Shown one piece after another: positions 43,401 through 53,100 of a stretch of 64,000 bases of DNA (the stretch's first letter is position 1; each line of letters begins with the position of its first letter). The notes beneath the pieces are model-generated. The model was not told where the DNA came from, made no database searches, and saw only the letters and a list, made by a program, of their open reading frames with translations. Made by a program: the position numbers and the translations under genes. The DNA is from Chitinophaga sp. 180180018-3 (GTDB lineage: Bacteria; Bacteroidota; Bacteroidia; Chitinophagales; Chitinophagaceae), in NCBI RefSeq assembly GCF_037893185.1, contig NZ_CP140772.1, positions 2,108,001-2,172,000 on the forward strand, in the 5' to 3' direction.

Positions 43401-45881
43401 ATGAAGTTTGTAGGGGAACATTTATTACCGGGCCAACTGGGCCACTTTTTCGCCATACTGGCATTTGTAGCATCTATCGTAGCCACTGTGGCTTATTATA
43501 ACGTCGTTAAATTAAAGGAACCCGCTTTACAGGAATCCTGGAAACGGATCGCCCGCTGGTCGTTTATCATTCAGTCCGCTGCTGTGATCGCTGTCTTCAG
43601 CTGCCTGTACTATATCTTATATAATCACTATTTTGAATATAAATACGCCTGGCGTAACACTTCCCGTGACCTGCCGGCGCAATACATTCTATCGAGCCTC
43701 TGGTCAGACCAGGAAGGAAGCTTCCTGCTCTGGAGCATCTGGAACAGTATCCTGGGAATTGTGCTGATCCGTACTTCCAAAAACTGGGAAGCGCCGGTGA
43801 TGACGGTTTTCTCCCTCGCCCAGGTGATCATGGCCAGCATGCTGCTGGGCATCTTCATCCTCGGTTATAAAGTGGGCAGCAATCCGTTCATGCTGCTTCG
43901 CCAGGCTGCTGAAAACCAGCAGGCGCCTATATTCCAGCAGGCTAATTATATGGAACACATCCATGATGGTAACGGGCTGAACGTCACTTTACAGAATTAC
44001 TGGATGGTGATTCATCCGCCGATATTATTCCTGGGCTTTGCTTCCATGATTATCCCGTTTGCGTTTGCTTTCGCGGGCCTGTGGGTAAGGGATTACACCG
44101 GCTGGGTGAAACCCGTACAGCCCTGGGGGCTTTTTGCTATCATGTTGCTGGGTACCGGTATCATGATGGGCGCCGCATGGGCTTATGAATCGCTGAATTT
44201 CGGCGGATACTGGGCATGGGATCCCGTTGAAAACGCCTCACTTGTACCCTGGCTCACCATGGTAGCCGGTGTGCATACGTTGCTGGCGTATAAGTCGACC
44301 GGACATTCACTGAAATCCACCTTCTTCTTCTTCTTTATATCTTATGTACTCATCCTGTATTCTTCTTTCCTCACAAAAAGCGGCATTTTGGGAGATACCT
44401 CCGTACACTCCTTCACCGACATGGGAATGACGGCACAGCTGTTGTTCAGCATGCTTGTGTTCACGATCCCGTCGATTGCGCTGCTGATTATACGCAGGAA
44501 GGAAATCCCCACTGTAAAGAAAGAAGAAAGCAGCTATTCCCGTGAGTTCTGGCTGTTTGTAGGATCGCTGATACTTCTCATAGCAGGTATACAGATCACC
44601 TTCACTACCTCAATTCCGGTATGGAATAAATTGCTGAGTGTAACAGGGCTCAAGGCGCTGTTTACAATGAATGATATTGCTCCGCCTTCGGATGCCATCT
44701 TCCATTTCAATAAAATCCAGATCTGGATCGCGATTGTTATTGGTGTGCTGACCGGTATTGTGCAGTATATGAAGTATAAAGACACCCCCCGCCGGGAGGT
44801 TACACGTAAACTGGCGCTGCCAACTGTGCTTTCGTTACTGTTTACCGTGCTGGTGATATGGAAGGGTGCCATTAACTACGATACCTATGGCGCAGGGTTC
44901 CTGACTGCCATTTACTTCATGCTGTTTGCCAGCATCTATGCTATCGTCGGCAATGTGGTTTACATCTTCACTGGTCTGAAAGGGAAGATGAAAGCCGCGG
45001 GCGCTTCTGTAGCGCATATCGGGTTTGGTATGGTGCTGCTGGGCGTACTGATCTCCTCATCCAAAAAAGAAGTGATTTCATTGGATCGCATGAAGATGTT
45101 GAACGATGGCTTCTTCCGGAAAGAAAGTAAACAGAACCCGCGCGAGAATATTATGTTACCGAAAGATGTACCGGTACAGATGGGCGAATACCACGTAACC
45201 TATACCGGTGACTCTATTGCGCAGGGAGATCCTAAAACCTATTATGTTGTCAACTACGAGAAGAAAGATAAACAAACCGGTAATGTGCTCGAGAAATTTA
45301 CACTTTACCCGGATGCCTTCGTGAACAGGAAAGAAAATGCTATTTCTTCTAATCCTGCGTCCAGGCATTACCTGACGAGAGATATCTTTACGTATGTTTC
45401 TGCAGCACCGAATAAGGAGGAGGAAGCTAAGGCAGATACCAGCGCCTATGAAACACATGAGATTAAGCAGGGCGACTCGGTATTTTTCTCCAAAGGTTTC
45501 ATGGTACTGAAAGGGCTGAATACGCAACCCAAGAGCCGTAACTATGCGCCCCAGAGTGGCGACCTGGCAGTGGGAGCGGAACTGGAGGTATATACACAAA
45601 CAGACGACCATTTCAAACTGCAGCCAATCTACTTTATCCGCGACAGCAGCTATCAGTATAGCGTAGAAGATACATTGGCACCATTGAATCTGAGCGTACG
45701 TTTCTCCAGGATCCTGCCTGCAGAAAATAAAATTGAACTGAAGGTAAAGGAAGCCAATGGCTTCCACGATTATATTGTGATGAAGGCGATGATATTCCCT
45801 TACATTAACGTGTTATGGCTGGGTGTGATCGTGATGATTATAGGTACAGCCATGAGTATCTGGCAGAAAATAAGAAGATAA
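43401..45881 (+). CDS. ccmF: Cytochrome c haem lyase subunit, CcmF/CcsA family
   Basis: An 826-residue membrane protein with about 14-15 helices. The WWD domain that binds haem is FGGYWAWDPVENASLVPWL, followed by HTLLAYK. The long soluble segment (about residues 560-795) lies before the last helix and is periplasmic. It joins haem from CcmE to apocytochrome c. CcmA, B, C and H-like genes are not in this stretch. Confidence 0.93.
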   Translation: MKFVGEHLLPGQLGHFFAILAFVASIVATVAYYNVVKLKEPALQESWKRIARWSFIIQSAAVIAVFSCLYYILYNHYFEYKYAWRNTSRDLPAQYILSSLWSDQEGSFLLWSIWNSILGIVLIRTSKNWEAPVMTVFSLAQVIMASMLLGIFILGYKVGSNPFMLLRQAAENQQAPIFQQANYMEHIHDGNGLNVTLQNYWMVIHPPILFLGFASMIIPFAFAFAGLWVRDYTGWVKPVQPWGLFAIMLLGTGIMMGAAWAYESLNFGGYWAWDPVENASLVPWLTMVAGVHTLLAYKSTGHSLKSTFFFFFISYVLILYSSFLTKSGILGDTSVHSFTDMGMTAQLLFSMLVFTIPSIALLIIRRKEIPTVKKEESSYSREFWLFVGSLILLIAGIQITFTTSIPVWNKLLSVTGLKALFTMNDIAPPSDAIFHFNKIQIWIAIVIGVLTGIVQYMKYKDTPRREVTRKLALPTVLSLLFTVLVIWKGAINYDTYGAGFLTAIYFMLFASIYAIVGNVVYIFTGLKGKMKAAGASVAHIGFGMVLLGVLISSSKKEVISLDRMKMLNDGFFRKESKQNPRENIMLPKDVPVQMGEYHVTYTGDSIAQGDPKTYYVVNYEKKDKQTGNVLEKFTLYPDAFVNRKENAISSNPASRHYLTRDIFTYVSAAPNKEEEAKADTSAYETHEIKQGDSVFFSKGFMVLKGLNTQPKSRNYAPQSGDLAVGAELEVYTQTDDHFKLQPIYFIRDSSYQYSVEDTLAPLNLSVRFSRILPAENKIELKVKEANGFHDYIVMKAMIFPYINVLWLGVIVMIIGTAMSIWQKIRR

Positions 45882-45891
45882 GTCTCCGGAT

Positions 45892-45972
45892 GCTGTTAGC
45901 TTTTAGTTAATGCAAGGATATTAATTATATGTTTATATTCGTATATCCTTGCATTTGCTAAAAGCTGACAGC
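45892..45972. repeat. Inverted repeat between ccmF and the hydrolase gene (30-base arms)
   Basis: Arms 45892-45921 and 45943-45972 pair over 30 bases with three mismatches (one a G-U) around a 21-base AT-rich loop. The right arm ends with AGCTGACAGCT and stops four bases before the ATG at 45977, so the start region of the next gene would be inside or beside the stem. Confidence 0.8.
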
Positions 45973-45976
45973 TAAC

Positions 45977-46978
45977 ATGCGAAAGTTTCTCCGTATATCC
46001 CTGATCGTTATTGCCACCCTGGTAGTGGTATATTTCTTAGGCCCTCACCCCGCAGAGCCGGTTTTCAATCATACGCTTCCTCCAGTTCCTGCTGCCGGTC
46101 CGGCGTTGGACGGATACATCGAAAATAAAGAAGTGAAGCACCATCTCAAGCCCAATAACGAAGCACGTATTGTCTGGTACGATTCTGCCCACAGAAAAAC
46201 GCCTTATGCAGTGGTATACCTGCATGGATTTTCTGCCAGCCAGGAAGAAGGCAACCCCGTGCACCGCGAGTTTGCAAAACGTTTTGGCTGCAATCTTTAT
46301 TTGTCGCGGCTCGATGGACATGGTATTGATACCAGTGATCCACTGCTGAATATGACGGCAGCCGGATTATGGGAAGATGCAGAAGAAGCGCTGAGTATTG
46401 GTAAAGCGCTGGGCGATAAGGTAATCCTGGTGAGCACATCTACCGGCGGTACCCTGGCATTGCAGCTGGCAGCCAAATACCCGGATGATGTGTATGCATT
46501 GATCAATATGTCGCCCAATATTGCGATCAACGATGACCTGGCATTCCTGGCTAATAATCCCTGGGGCCTGCAATTAGCCCGGTTGGTAAACAAAGGGAAT
46601 TTCCGGCGTGGCACAGATACTGACCCTGAACGGGCAAAGTACTGGTATAACAGCTATCGGCTGGAAGCCGTGGTGCAGCTCGAAAACCTGGTGGAAGCCA
46701 GCATGACAGATGCCACCTTCCGGAATGTTCATCAGCCTGCCCTTAATTTGTACTACTATAAAGATGAAACCCATCAGGATCCTACCGTGAGAGTATCTGC
46801 GATTCTCCATATGCAGCAGGAGCTGGGTACCCCCGAATCTATGAAGGCGGCAGTTCCTATCCCGGGAGCGGGTGTGCATGTGATAGGTTGTTCACTGACC
46901 TCCCACGATGTTCCGGCAGTGCAAAAAGCCGTCAATGATTTCGCCCTCAAGGTATTGCATATGCAGCCGGTAATCTAG
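45977..46978 (+). CDS. Alpha/beta hydrolase, membrane-anchored or exported
   Basis: A 333-residue protein with an N-terminal hydrophobic helix (residues 5-21). YLHGFSASQEEGNPVHREFAKRFG is the oxyanion-strand region. The nucleophile elbow reads STSTGG with Ser155, so the usual first Gly of GXSXG is Ser. A His in GAGVHVIGCSLTSHD near residue 300 completes the likely triad. It resembles lipase- or esterase-type hydrolases; substrate unknown. No Shine-Dalgarno site is visible and a hairpin abuts the start. Confidence 0.85.
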   Translation: MRKFLRISLIVIATLVVVYFLGPHPAEPVFNHTLPPVPAAGPALDGYIENKEVKHHLKPNNEARIVWYDSAHRKTPYAVVYLHGFSASQEEGNPVHREFAKRFGCNLYLSRLDGHGIDTSDPLLNMTAAGLWEDAEEALSIGKALGDKVILVSTSTGGTLALQLAAKYPDDVYALINMSPNIAINDDLAFLANNPWGLQLARLVNKGNFRRGTDTDPERAKYWYNSYRLEAVVQLENLVEASMTDATFRNVHQPALNLYYYKDETHQDPTVRVSAILHMQQELGTPESMKAAVPIPGAGVHVIGCSLTSHDVPAVQKAVNDFALKVLHMQPVI

Positions 46979-47057
46979 GGGGATTTAGTCGGCCCGAAGT
47001 GTAAAATCTTTTTTAACTTGTGGTAACATAACATATACCAGCTACGTTCAATCATCT

Positions 47058-47684
47058 ATGCGCGCCGGGCTACAACAGTTACTCATTTTTATATTCCTGT
47101 TAACAGGTATATCACTGTGTCATCACCGAGCGATGGCGCAGGAGGCGCATGGTGCAGACAGTATTCCGCTGCATGCCATGGTAGTGGGAAAAGACACAAT
47201 TCCGGTGATCACCCTGGCCATATTTGATGTGGTAGATAAATTACCCAAAGCCCTGCGCAAGGAAAGGGAGCGCTGGAGCCGGCTCCGCAACGCCGTATAT
47301 GTGACTTATCCTTTTGCCCGGTCAGCTGCCAGAGTGCTGAAAGATGTCAACGCCCACCTGGCCACACTCGATAATAAAAGAGAGCGCAAAGCTTACCTTG
47401 CTTCAAAAGAAAAAGAGCTGAAAGCCCAGTTTGGAGACAAACTACAGAACCTGTCCGTATACCAGGGAAAGGTGTTGATGAAACTGATTGACCGTGAAAC
47501 GGGGCAAAACTGCTATGACATCATCAAGGAACTGAAAGGCGGATTCAATGCCCGTGTATGGCAAACTGTGGCCTTCTTCTTTGGTGGTAACCTCAAAAGC
47601 GATTATGATAAACAGGAAGACAGGGACATCGAGGTGATTGTCCAGGAACTCGAAATGTATCAGCACTACCGCGCCTATAATTAA
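47058..47684 (+). CDS. DUF4294 family protein
   Basis: A 208-residue protein with a signal peptide-like N-terminus (LLIFIFLLTGISLCHHRAMAQ). The rest is mostly helical (LPKALRKERERWSRLRNAVYVTYPFARSAARVLKDVNAHLATL...) and ends with IVQELEMYQHYRAYN. I recognise it as DUF4294, a Bacteroidota family of unknown role, probably periplasmic. It lies 79 bases after the hydrolase gene and 44 before the next, on the same strand. Confidence 0.82.
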   Translation: MRAGLQQLLIFIFLLTGISLCHHRAMAQEAHGADSIPLHAMVVGKDTIPVITLAIFDVVDKLPKALRKERERWSRLRNAVYVTYPFARSAARVLKDVNAHLATLDNKRERKAYLASKEKELKAQFGDKLQNLSVYQGKVLMKLIDRETGQNCYDIIKELKGGFNARVWQTVAFFFGGNLKSDYDKQEDRDIEVIVQELEMYQHYRAYN

Positions 47685-47728
47685 TTCCGCTATCTTCGTA
47701 GCAGTCTAGTTCATCAAAAGGATTTATC

Positions 47729-48226
47729 ATGAAAGCAGGGCTGTTATTCATCAGTTTATTTTTTATCTCAGTGGGTATGAAGGCCCAATCAGTTCCGGAT
47801 GACGAACCTGTGTACGTACTGGACAGCGTAGTGGTGCCCCAGTCGGCCATGGAAAAGCTGACACCCGATATGATCGGGTTGATCACGGTAGCGAAAGGGT
47901 CCAAAGCAGTAGAGAAGTACGGCAAACAGGCCGAAAATGGCGTTATGTATATCGAAACCAAGCCGTTTGCGCACAAGCGGGTAAATGAATTCCTGAAGCA
48001 GGCTTCTCCGGCATATGATAGCCTGTATCGTAAATATGGCAGCGACAGCAGCTTTTACATTGTAATCAATGGAAAACCCGTTACTCCAACAAATGAGGCA
48101 CTCTTCGTTACCCTGGGGCCCAGGAGCTTCCGCAGCCTGGAGGTGATCTCCGGCAAAGAGGCGCAGAAAAAGTACGAAGTAAAAGACCGGGTAGCAGGCG
48201 TGATCATTATCAGTTCAGAAGAGTAA
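47729..48226 (+). CDS. Secreted protein with two TonB-plug-like repeats and no barrel
   Basis: A 165-residue protein with a signal peptide (MKAGLLFISLFFISVGMKAQ). The mature part appears to be two similar units. The first runs from VYVLDSVVV to LTPDMIGLITVAKGSKAVEKYGKQAENGVMYIETK, and the second from FYIVINGKPVT to LGPRSFRSLEVISGKEAQKKYEVKDRVAGVIIISSEE. Both resemble the plug core of SusC-type receptors (compare IVVDGIPINN, ENVASISILKGANAAALYG, NGVILITTK in the SusC at 50169). There is no barrel. The role is unknown; a binding partner of a receptor or TonB is one possibility. Confidence 0.7.
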   Translation: MKAGLLFISLFFISVGMKAQSVPDDEPVYVLDSVVVPQSAMEKLTPDMIGLITVAKGSKAVEKYGKQAENGVMYIETKPFAHKRVNEFLKQASPAYDSLYRKYGSDSSFYIVINGKPVTPTNEALFVTLGPRSFRSLEVISGKEAQKKYEVKDRVAGVIIISSEE

Positions 48227-48235
48227 ATATTTTCC

Positions 48236-48243
48236 CATCTTTG
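48236..48243 (+). promoter_or_regulatory. Candidate -7 element of bshB1
   Basis: CATCTTTG, one mismatch to TAnnTTTG, 21 bases before the bshB1 ATG. Weak -33 position. Confidence 0.3.
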
Positions 48244-48264
48244 CACCTCAATAATTAACAGCAT

Positions 48265-48993
48265 ATGAAACTGGATATACTGGCTATAGCCGTGCATCCC
48301 GACGATGTGGAACTGAATTGTGCCGGCACGTTGATGATACATGGCCTCAAGGGTAAAAAAGTGGGCGTAGTGGATCTGACAAGAGGTGAATTGGGAACCC
48401 GGGGTACCCCGGAAACAAGGGCAAATGAAGCCACCGCCGCAGCAAAAATCATGGGACTGGAAGTCAGGGAGAATCTCGGACTGGCCGATGGTTTTTTCCG
48501 CAACGATACAAAGGAGCAGCTGGCCATCATCACCGCCATCCGGAAGTACCGTCCTGAAATTGTGCTGGCTAACGCAATAGACGACCGGCATCCCGATCAT
48601 GGCCGTGCTGCCAAATTGATCGCCGACAGCTGTTTCCTTTCCGGTTTGAGAAAAATCGAAACTGCAATAGATGAGCAGGCGCAGGAAGCCTGGCGCCCAA
48701 AGCAGGTGTTTCATTTCATTCAGGACCGGTATCATGAGCCCGATTTTGTGATCGATATTACCGCAGTGATGGAACGCAAGCTGGAAGCCATCAGGGCATT
48801 CAGCTCACAGTTTTTGGCGCCGAAAGACAACGAGCCGCAAACCTATATCTCCGGAGACGGCTTTTTCGACAGTATTATCTACCGCGCCAAAATGTTGGGT
48901 AAGATGGTGGGAGTGGAGTATGCAGAAGGGTTTACATCTGCCAAAATGATCGGTATCCGTGATCTCGGAGATCTGATCAACGAAAATACCTGA
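48265..48993 (+). CDS. bshB1: Bacillithiol biosynthesis deacetylase, PIG-L/LmbE family
   Basis: A 242-residue zinc deacetylase that removes acetate from GlcNAc-malate in bacillithiol synthesis. The AVHPDD motif (His11, Asp13, Asp14) and DDRHPDHGR (His109, His112) supply the zinc site and the catalytic residues. The phrase RGELGTRGTPETRANE is typical of BshB1. Bacillithiol as the cell's thiol agrees with the YfiT-type transferase at 32310. Its end faces a disrupted gene on the other strand. Confidence 0.9.
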   Translation: MKLDILAIAVHPDDVELNCAGTLMIHGLKGKKVGVVDLTRGELGTRGTPETRANEATAAAKIMGLEVRENLGLADGFFRNDTKEQLAIITAIRKYRPEIVLANAIDDRHPDHGRAAKLIADSCFLSGLRKIETAIDEQAQEAWRPKQVFHFIQDRYHEPDFVIDITAVMERKLEAIRAFSSQFLAPKDNEPQTYISGDGFFDSIIYRAKMLGKMVGVEYAEGFTSAKMIGIRDLGDLINENT

Positions 48994-49347
48994 TAAGAAT
49001 CCCTGGGAAGGCTGATTTTGACGATAGTAGTAATACAGTTTTCCCAAGGCAATGCCTCGGGAGCTCATCGGATACAATGCATCAAAATCAGCCTGATCCT
49101 GGGTTGAAAGAAAATCTGCGGGAGGATACAAGATACCGGCAGCATCAATTTTTACCGGCACAAAAAATTCCTGGCCCCGCATGGGGTAGCTCTCAATACG
49201 GTCAATGGGACCCGCTAAACACTAAATGAACAGATCTCGGGTAGCGTCAAATTCATCGTGTTTAATGATGCTGTTTTTAATAAACGGAATCAAAGCAAGT
49301 CCAATCGTAATGATCACTAAAAAAACGTATTTTTTCTTCATCTCCAT
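48994..49347 (-). pseudogene. Disrupted gene for a small membrane-anchored protein (in-frame TAG)
   Basis: On the minus strand an ATG at 49347 opens a 41-codon frame, MEMKKKYVFLVIITIGLAL then PFIKNSIIKHDEFDATRD, ended by TAG at 49222-49224. The same frame continues past the TAG with protein-like sequence (PIDRIESYPMRGQEFFVPVKI, YPPADFLSTQDQADFDALYP, RGIALGKLYYYYRQNQP) and stays open to 48805, inside the opposing bshB1. I read this as one gene of about 115 codons broken by a single stop (for example CAG to TAG) and lacking its own clear end. The family is not recognised. Two separate small genes are possible but less likely. Confidence 0.6.
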
Positions 49348-50168
49348 GCTATAGTTATTTAAAAAGTCCACCTATATAACTAAATAACGTGCCAATTTGT
49401 TGCAGAAATAACATTTTAATGTTAAGAGGTGAATAATTTTTTCGCCGTAAATTGGGCCGTTTAACTGAAAAAACAGCTATATTTACGACAGCTATATGTC
49501 GGTATAGCATTACCTGTTGAATTGATAAGAGGGAAATAGCAGACAGATCCGCTGACAGGGGCGTACCGGTTGAGGATACGGAAATCGTGGGAAGTTTTTA
49601 TAGTTGTGAGGAAATAGAACCAAAATCTGAATTCAGACTTCTACCAGCTTCTGAAAAAGTTTAACGTTTGATTATTGCCCGTTGATAAAATAACCTGGAG
49701 TATAAAGTTTATGAGAATAAAACAACAATATTATGTCTTGAACCAGTAACTCGCTTGTGATTAAATGTAATTGAGGTGTGGACTACACCATTAACAGATG
49801 TTGCAATTTCTTTTCAACCAAACATATTCAACCAAAATTATGGACCATCAGACTAACGCTGAATCGTTTATTTCATTTGAAACATTTTTGGGGACAGCCG
49901 CGCATTATTTCAAAAGAAATAAGGATTCATAGTATTCAACCAGACTGAACCGTACAAAAGGACACGGAATTCCTATTCAACCAAATCGAACCAATGTTAA
50001 CACTGATGTGCATGTCAGGTTATGCGTTATAGCTATAATGCAGCACATCGGGTATTCAACCAGAATCGAACCGCAGTTAACACTGGCCGACTTGCCAGGA
50101 AATATCCGCTTCCGCACAGGTCCATTCCGGACAACCTAAAACTAAACTTAAAACAAAACAACCCGTTT
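49348..50168. promoter_or_regulatory. Long upstream region of the susC/susD pair with repeated TATTCAACCA
   Basis: This 821-base stretch has no convincing gene. It holds TATATTTA (about 49478-49485) as a weak -7 candidate, an inverted repeat CGACA-6-TGTCG (49486-49501), another GGTGT-5-ACACC (49775-49789), and four copies of TATTCAACCA at 49825, 49933, 49974 and 50053. The last two copies extend into a longer shared unit. The frame of susC is open back to 50022, but those codons look untranslated. Confidence 0.5.
49974..50085 (+). repeat. Two extended direct repeats in the susC leader
   Basis: The unit TATTCAACCA, then AATCGAACC, then GTTAACACTG occurs at 49974-50005 and again at 50053-50085, 79 bases apart. 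Shorter copies of TATTCAACCA are at 49825 and 49933, the latter followed by GACTGAACC. The repeats lie 80-350 bases before the susC start. Confidence 0.75.
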
Positions 50169-53100
50169 ATGAGAAAACCGTTCTTATTAACAATGATGTT
50201 GCTCCTATGTATAGCAACCGTCATCGGACAAGCAAAGCTTATCACAGGGAAGATCACCGATACCAACGGAGATCCTGTGATAGGTGCTACCATTCAATTT
50301 AAAGGACAGGCGAAAGGTACTATCACTGATCCGGCTGGTGCTTTCAAACTGGAAGCAGCAAATGGCCAGGTACTGGTGGTTTCCGGTATTGGCTATGAAA
50401 CAAAAGAGGTGACAGTGACAGGTAGCACACTGAATCTCACACTCGCGAAATCAGATAAAACCATCAGCGAGGTAGTAGTAACTGCGTTAGGTATTAAGAG
50501 AGAGAAAAAAGCGCTCGGATACGCAGTGCAGGAAGTAAAAGGGTCAGAGCTGACTCAAACAACCGAAAACAACATTTTAAATTCACTGTCAGGTAAAGCT
50601 GCCGGTGTTCAGATCAACAACACGGGAGGTGCCGTCGGATCCAGTACCAGCGTTGTGTTGCGTGGTTATAACTCATTTGGTAATAACCAGCCGCTGATTG
50701 TGGTGGATGGTATTCCAATCAACAATCCACAAACGACCGTTGTACCGGGTGCCATCAGAAATACTTCCCAGGATCAGCCTACCGCGGTTGATTATGGGAA
50801 TGGCCTCTCAGATATTGATCCCGAAAACGTAGCATCAATTTCCATCCTGAAAGGTGCGAATGCCGCCGCTTTATATGGTTACAGGGCAGGAAATGGTGTG
50901 ATCCTGATCACTACAAAATCCGGAAAATCCGCATTTAAAGGTATCGGGGTAACTTACAACGGAGGTGTTTCATTTGAAAAACAATATATCCTTCCCCGTT
51001 ACCAGAATAAATACGGCCAGGGATCTTCCAGCAGTGAATATTGGTATAACCAGTATAAGAGTGAAACGCCTACCAACCCACTGTCTTACCAGGACTGGGC
51101 ATTGCAGAACGGATTTGCCTATGTAGATGGATTTGGCGAAGGGGTAAATGATGGCGTGGATGAAAGCTGGGGCCCAAGGCTCGACATTGGTCTGAAATTG
51201 CCTCAGTACAACAGCCCGCTGGATGCTAATGGAAATAGAACGCCTACTCCGTGGATTTCTCATCCGAACAATGTGAAGGATTTCTTCAAGACAGGGTTCA
51301 CGCTCAATAACAGCGTGGCGATGACGGCCAACTCCAGCAAGGGTAGCACCAGGCTGGCACTGGGCCATCAACGCCAGATGGGTACTATACCCAATACAGA
51401 CCAGACCAGGTATGTTGCCATGTTGAGCACGTCACAGAACCTGACCGATAAATTGAAGGTGGAAGCAATGGCCAACTACATTCAAACACTCAATGATAAT
51501 GTCGTAGGACAAGGGTATAATGAATTTAACCCTTTACAGTCATTGGGTAGCTGGTTCGGACGCCAGGTAGATATTATGGATCTGAAGAATAACTGGCAGA
51601 AGTTTATGCCTAACCCATACTTCCCTGCAACAGGTTCTCCCTACAACTGGAATACCAACTACCATGATAACCCTTATCTGAGTATGTATCTGAATCAGAA
51701 TAGTCGTACCAAAAACCGTGTGATTGGCTACGCCAGCGTTTCATACGACTTCCATAAATGGTTTAACCTGATGGGTCGTATTGGTACCGACTGGTATTCT
51801 GAGAGCAGAAAGCAAACTACAAGCTCTCTCACCACCGCTAATTTTGTGACCGGGTTAGGAGGCCAGTTTACTGACTGGAGCATTTATCAAAATGAGGTTA
51901 ACGCGGATCTGATTGCCACTGGTGGAGGTAAGCTGGGTAATGATTTCTCGCTGTCTTACACTGCAGGTGGAAACTACCGGGATGCCAGATATAAAAACAC
52001 TTCTGTTACAGCAAACGATCTGACAGTTCCTGACTTTTTCACCATTGGTAACGTAAAGGGATCTCCTATCAATACCATGCGTGAAACGCACCTTCGTTCT
52101 AATAGCGTATTTGCACAGGCTTCACTTGGCTTCCGCAACTGGTTATACCTGGACGTAACAGGAAGAAACGACTGGAACTCTTCACTGCCTTCCAACAACC
52201 GTTCTTATTTTTATCCCTCAGCCAGTTTGAGCTGGATTTTCAGTGACGCTTTAAAAATCAATAATTCATCTGCCTTTACTTACGGCAAATTGCGCGTAAG
52301 CTATGCAGAGGTAGGTAATGGAACAGATCCTTACCAGCTTATCAGAAGCTTTGTTCCCCAACCAGGTACATTCCGTGGTGTAAGCCTGTATCATGAAGCA
52401 TATACACTGGCTCCGGAAAACCTGAAACCGGAAAGAGCAAAAAGTACAGAGGTAGGTGCTGAATTACATTTCCTGGAAAACAGACTGAATCTGGATGCGA
52501 CTTATTATAACAAAACTACAAGAGACCAGATTATGCCGGTTGGTATTTCCGGTGCATCCGGAGCAGATTTTAAACTGATCAACGCCGGTGAGATCCAGAA
52601 CAAAGGAGTAGAACTGCAGTTGAACTTAGGAATCCTGCGTAAAGAAAATGGATTGAACTGGGATATGACCATTAACTGGGCCAAGAACGCCAGCAAAGTA
52701 AACAAGCTGTATACTGATCCTAATACTGGTCAGACATTGAATTGGTTCCAGCTGGCAAGTGCATGGGCGGTGACTATCGGTGCCGTTCCTGGTCAGGCTT
52801 ATGGTGTGATCAGAGGTGCTGACTATGTAACAGATCCAAAATCAGGTGCCATTGTTGTGGGCGCAAACGGATTGCCAAAGTTCGCCAAAGACCAGGTTAT
52901 CGGTAACATAACTCCTGATTGGTTTGGTGGTATCAATAACGCATTTACTTACCGGAATTTCAATCTTAGCTTCCTGATCGATATGAGAAAGGGCGGAGAT
53001 ATTTTCAGTGTAACTCAGATGTTTGGTGCCAATACCGGTGTGATGGATTTTACTGCCGACGGTAAAATTCGTGAAACAGGAGTGGTGATCGGTAAAGATA

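Noticed and set aside
49222..49224. TAG read as pyrrolysine or a reassigned codon
   Set aside because: TAG is used as a normal stop by several intact genes here (fbp, the helicase, the nudix gene), and no recoding gene is seen.
49825..50085. CRISPR array from the repeated TATTCAACCA
   Set aside because: The repeat is too short, spacings are irregular (108, 41, 79), and no cas gene is present.
50022..50168. 49-codon N-terminal extension of SusC
   Set aside because: It would place the signal peptide in the middle of the protein and lies across the leader repeats; the ATG at 50169 gives a normal signal sequence.
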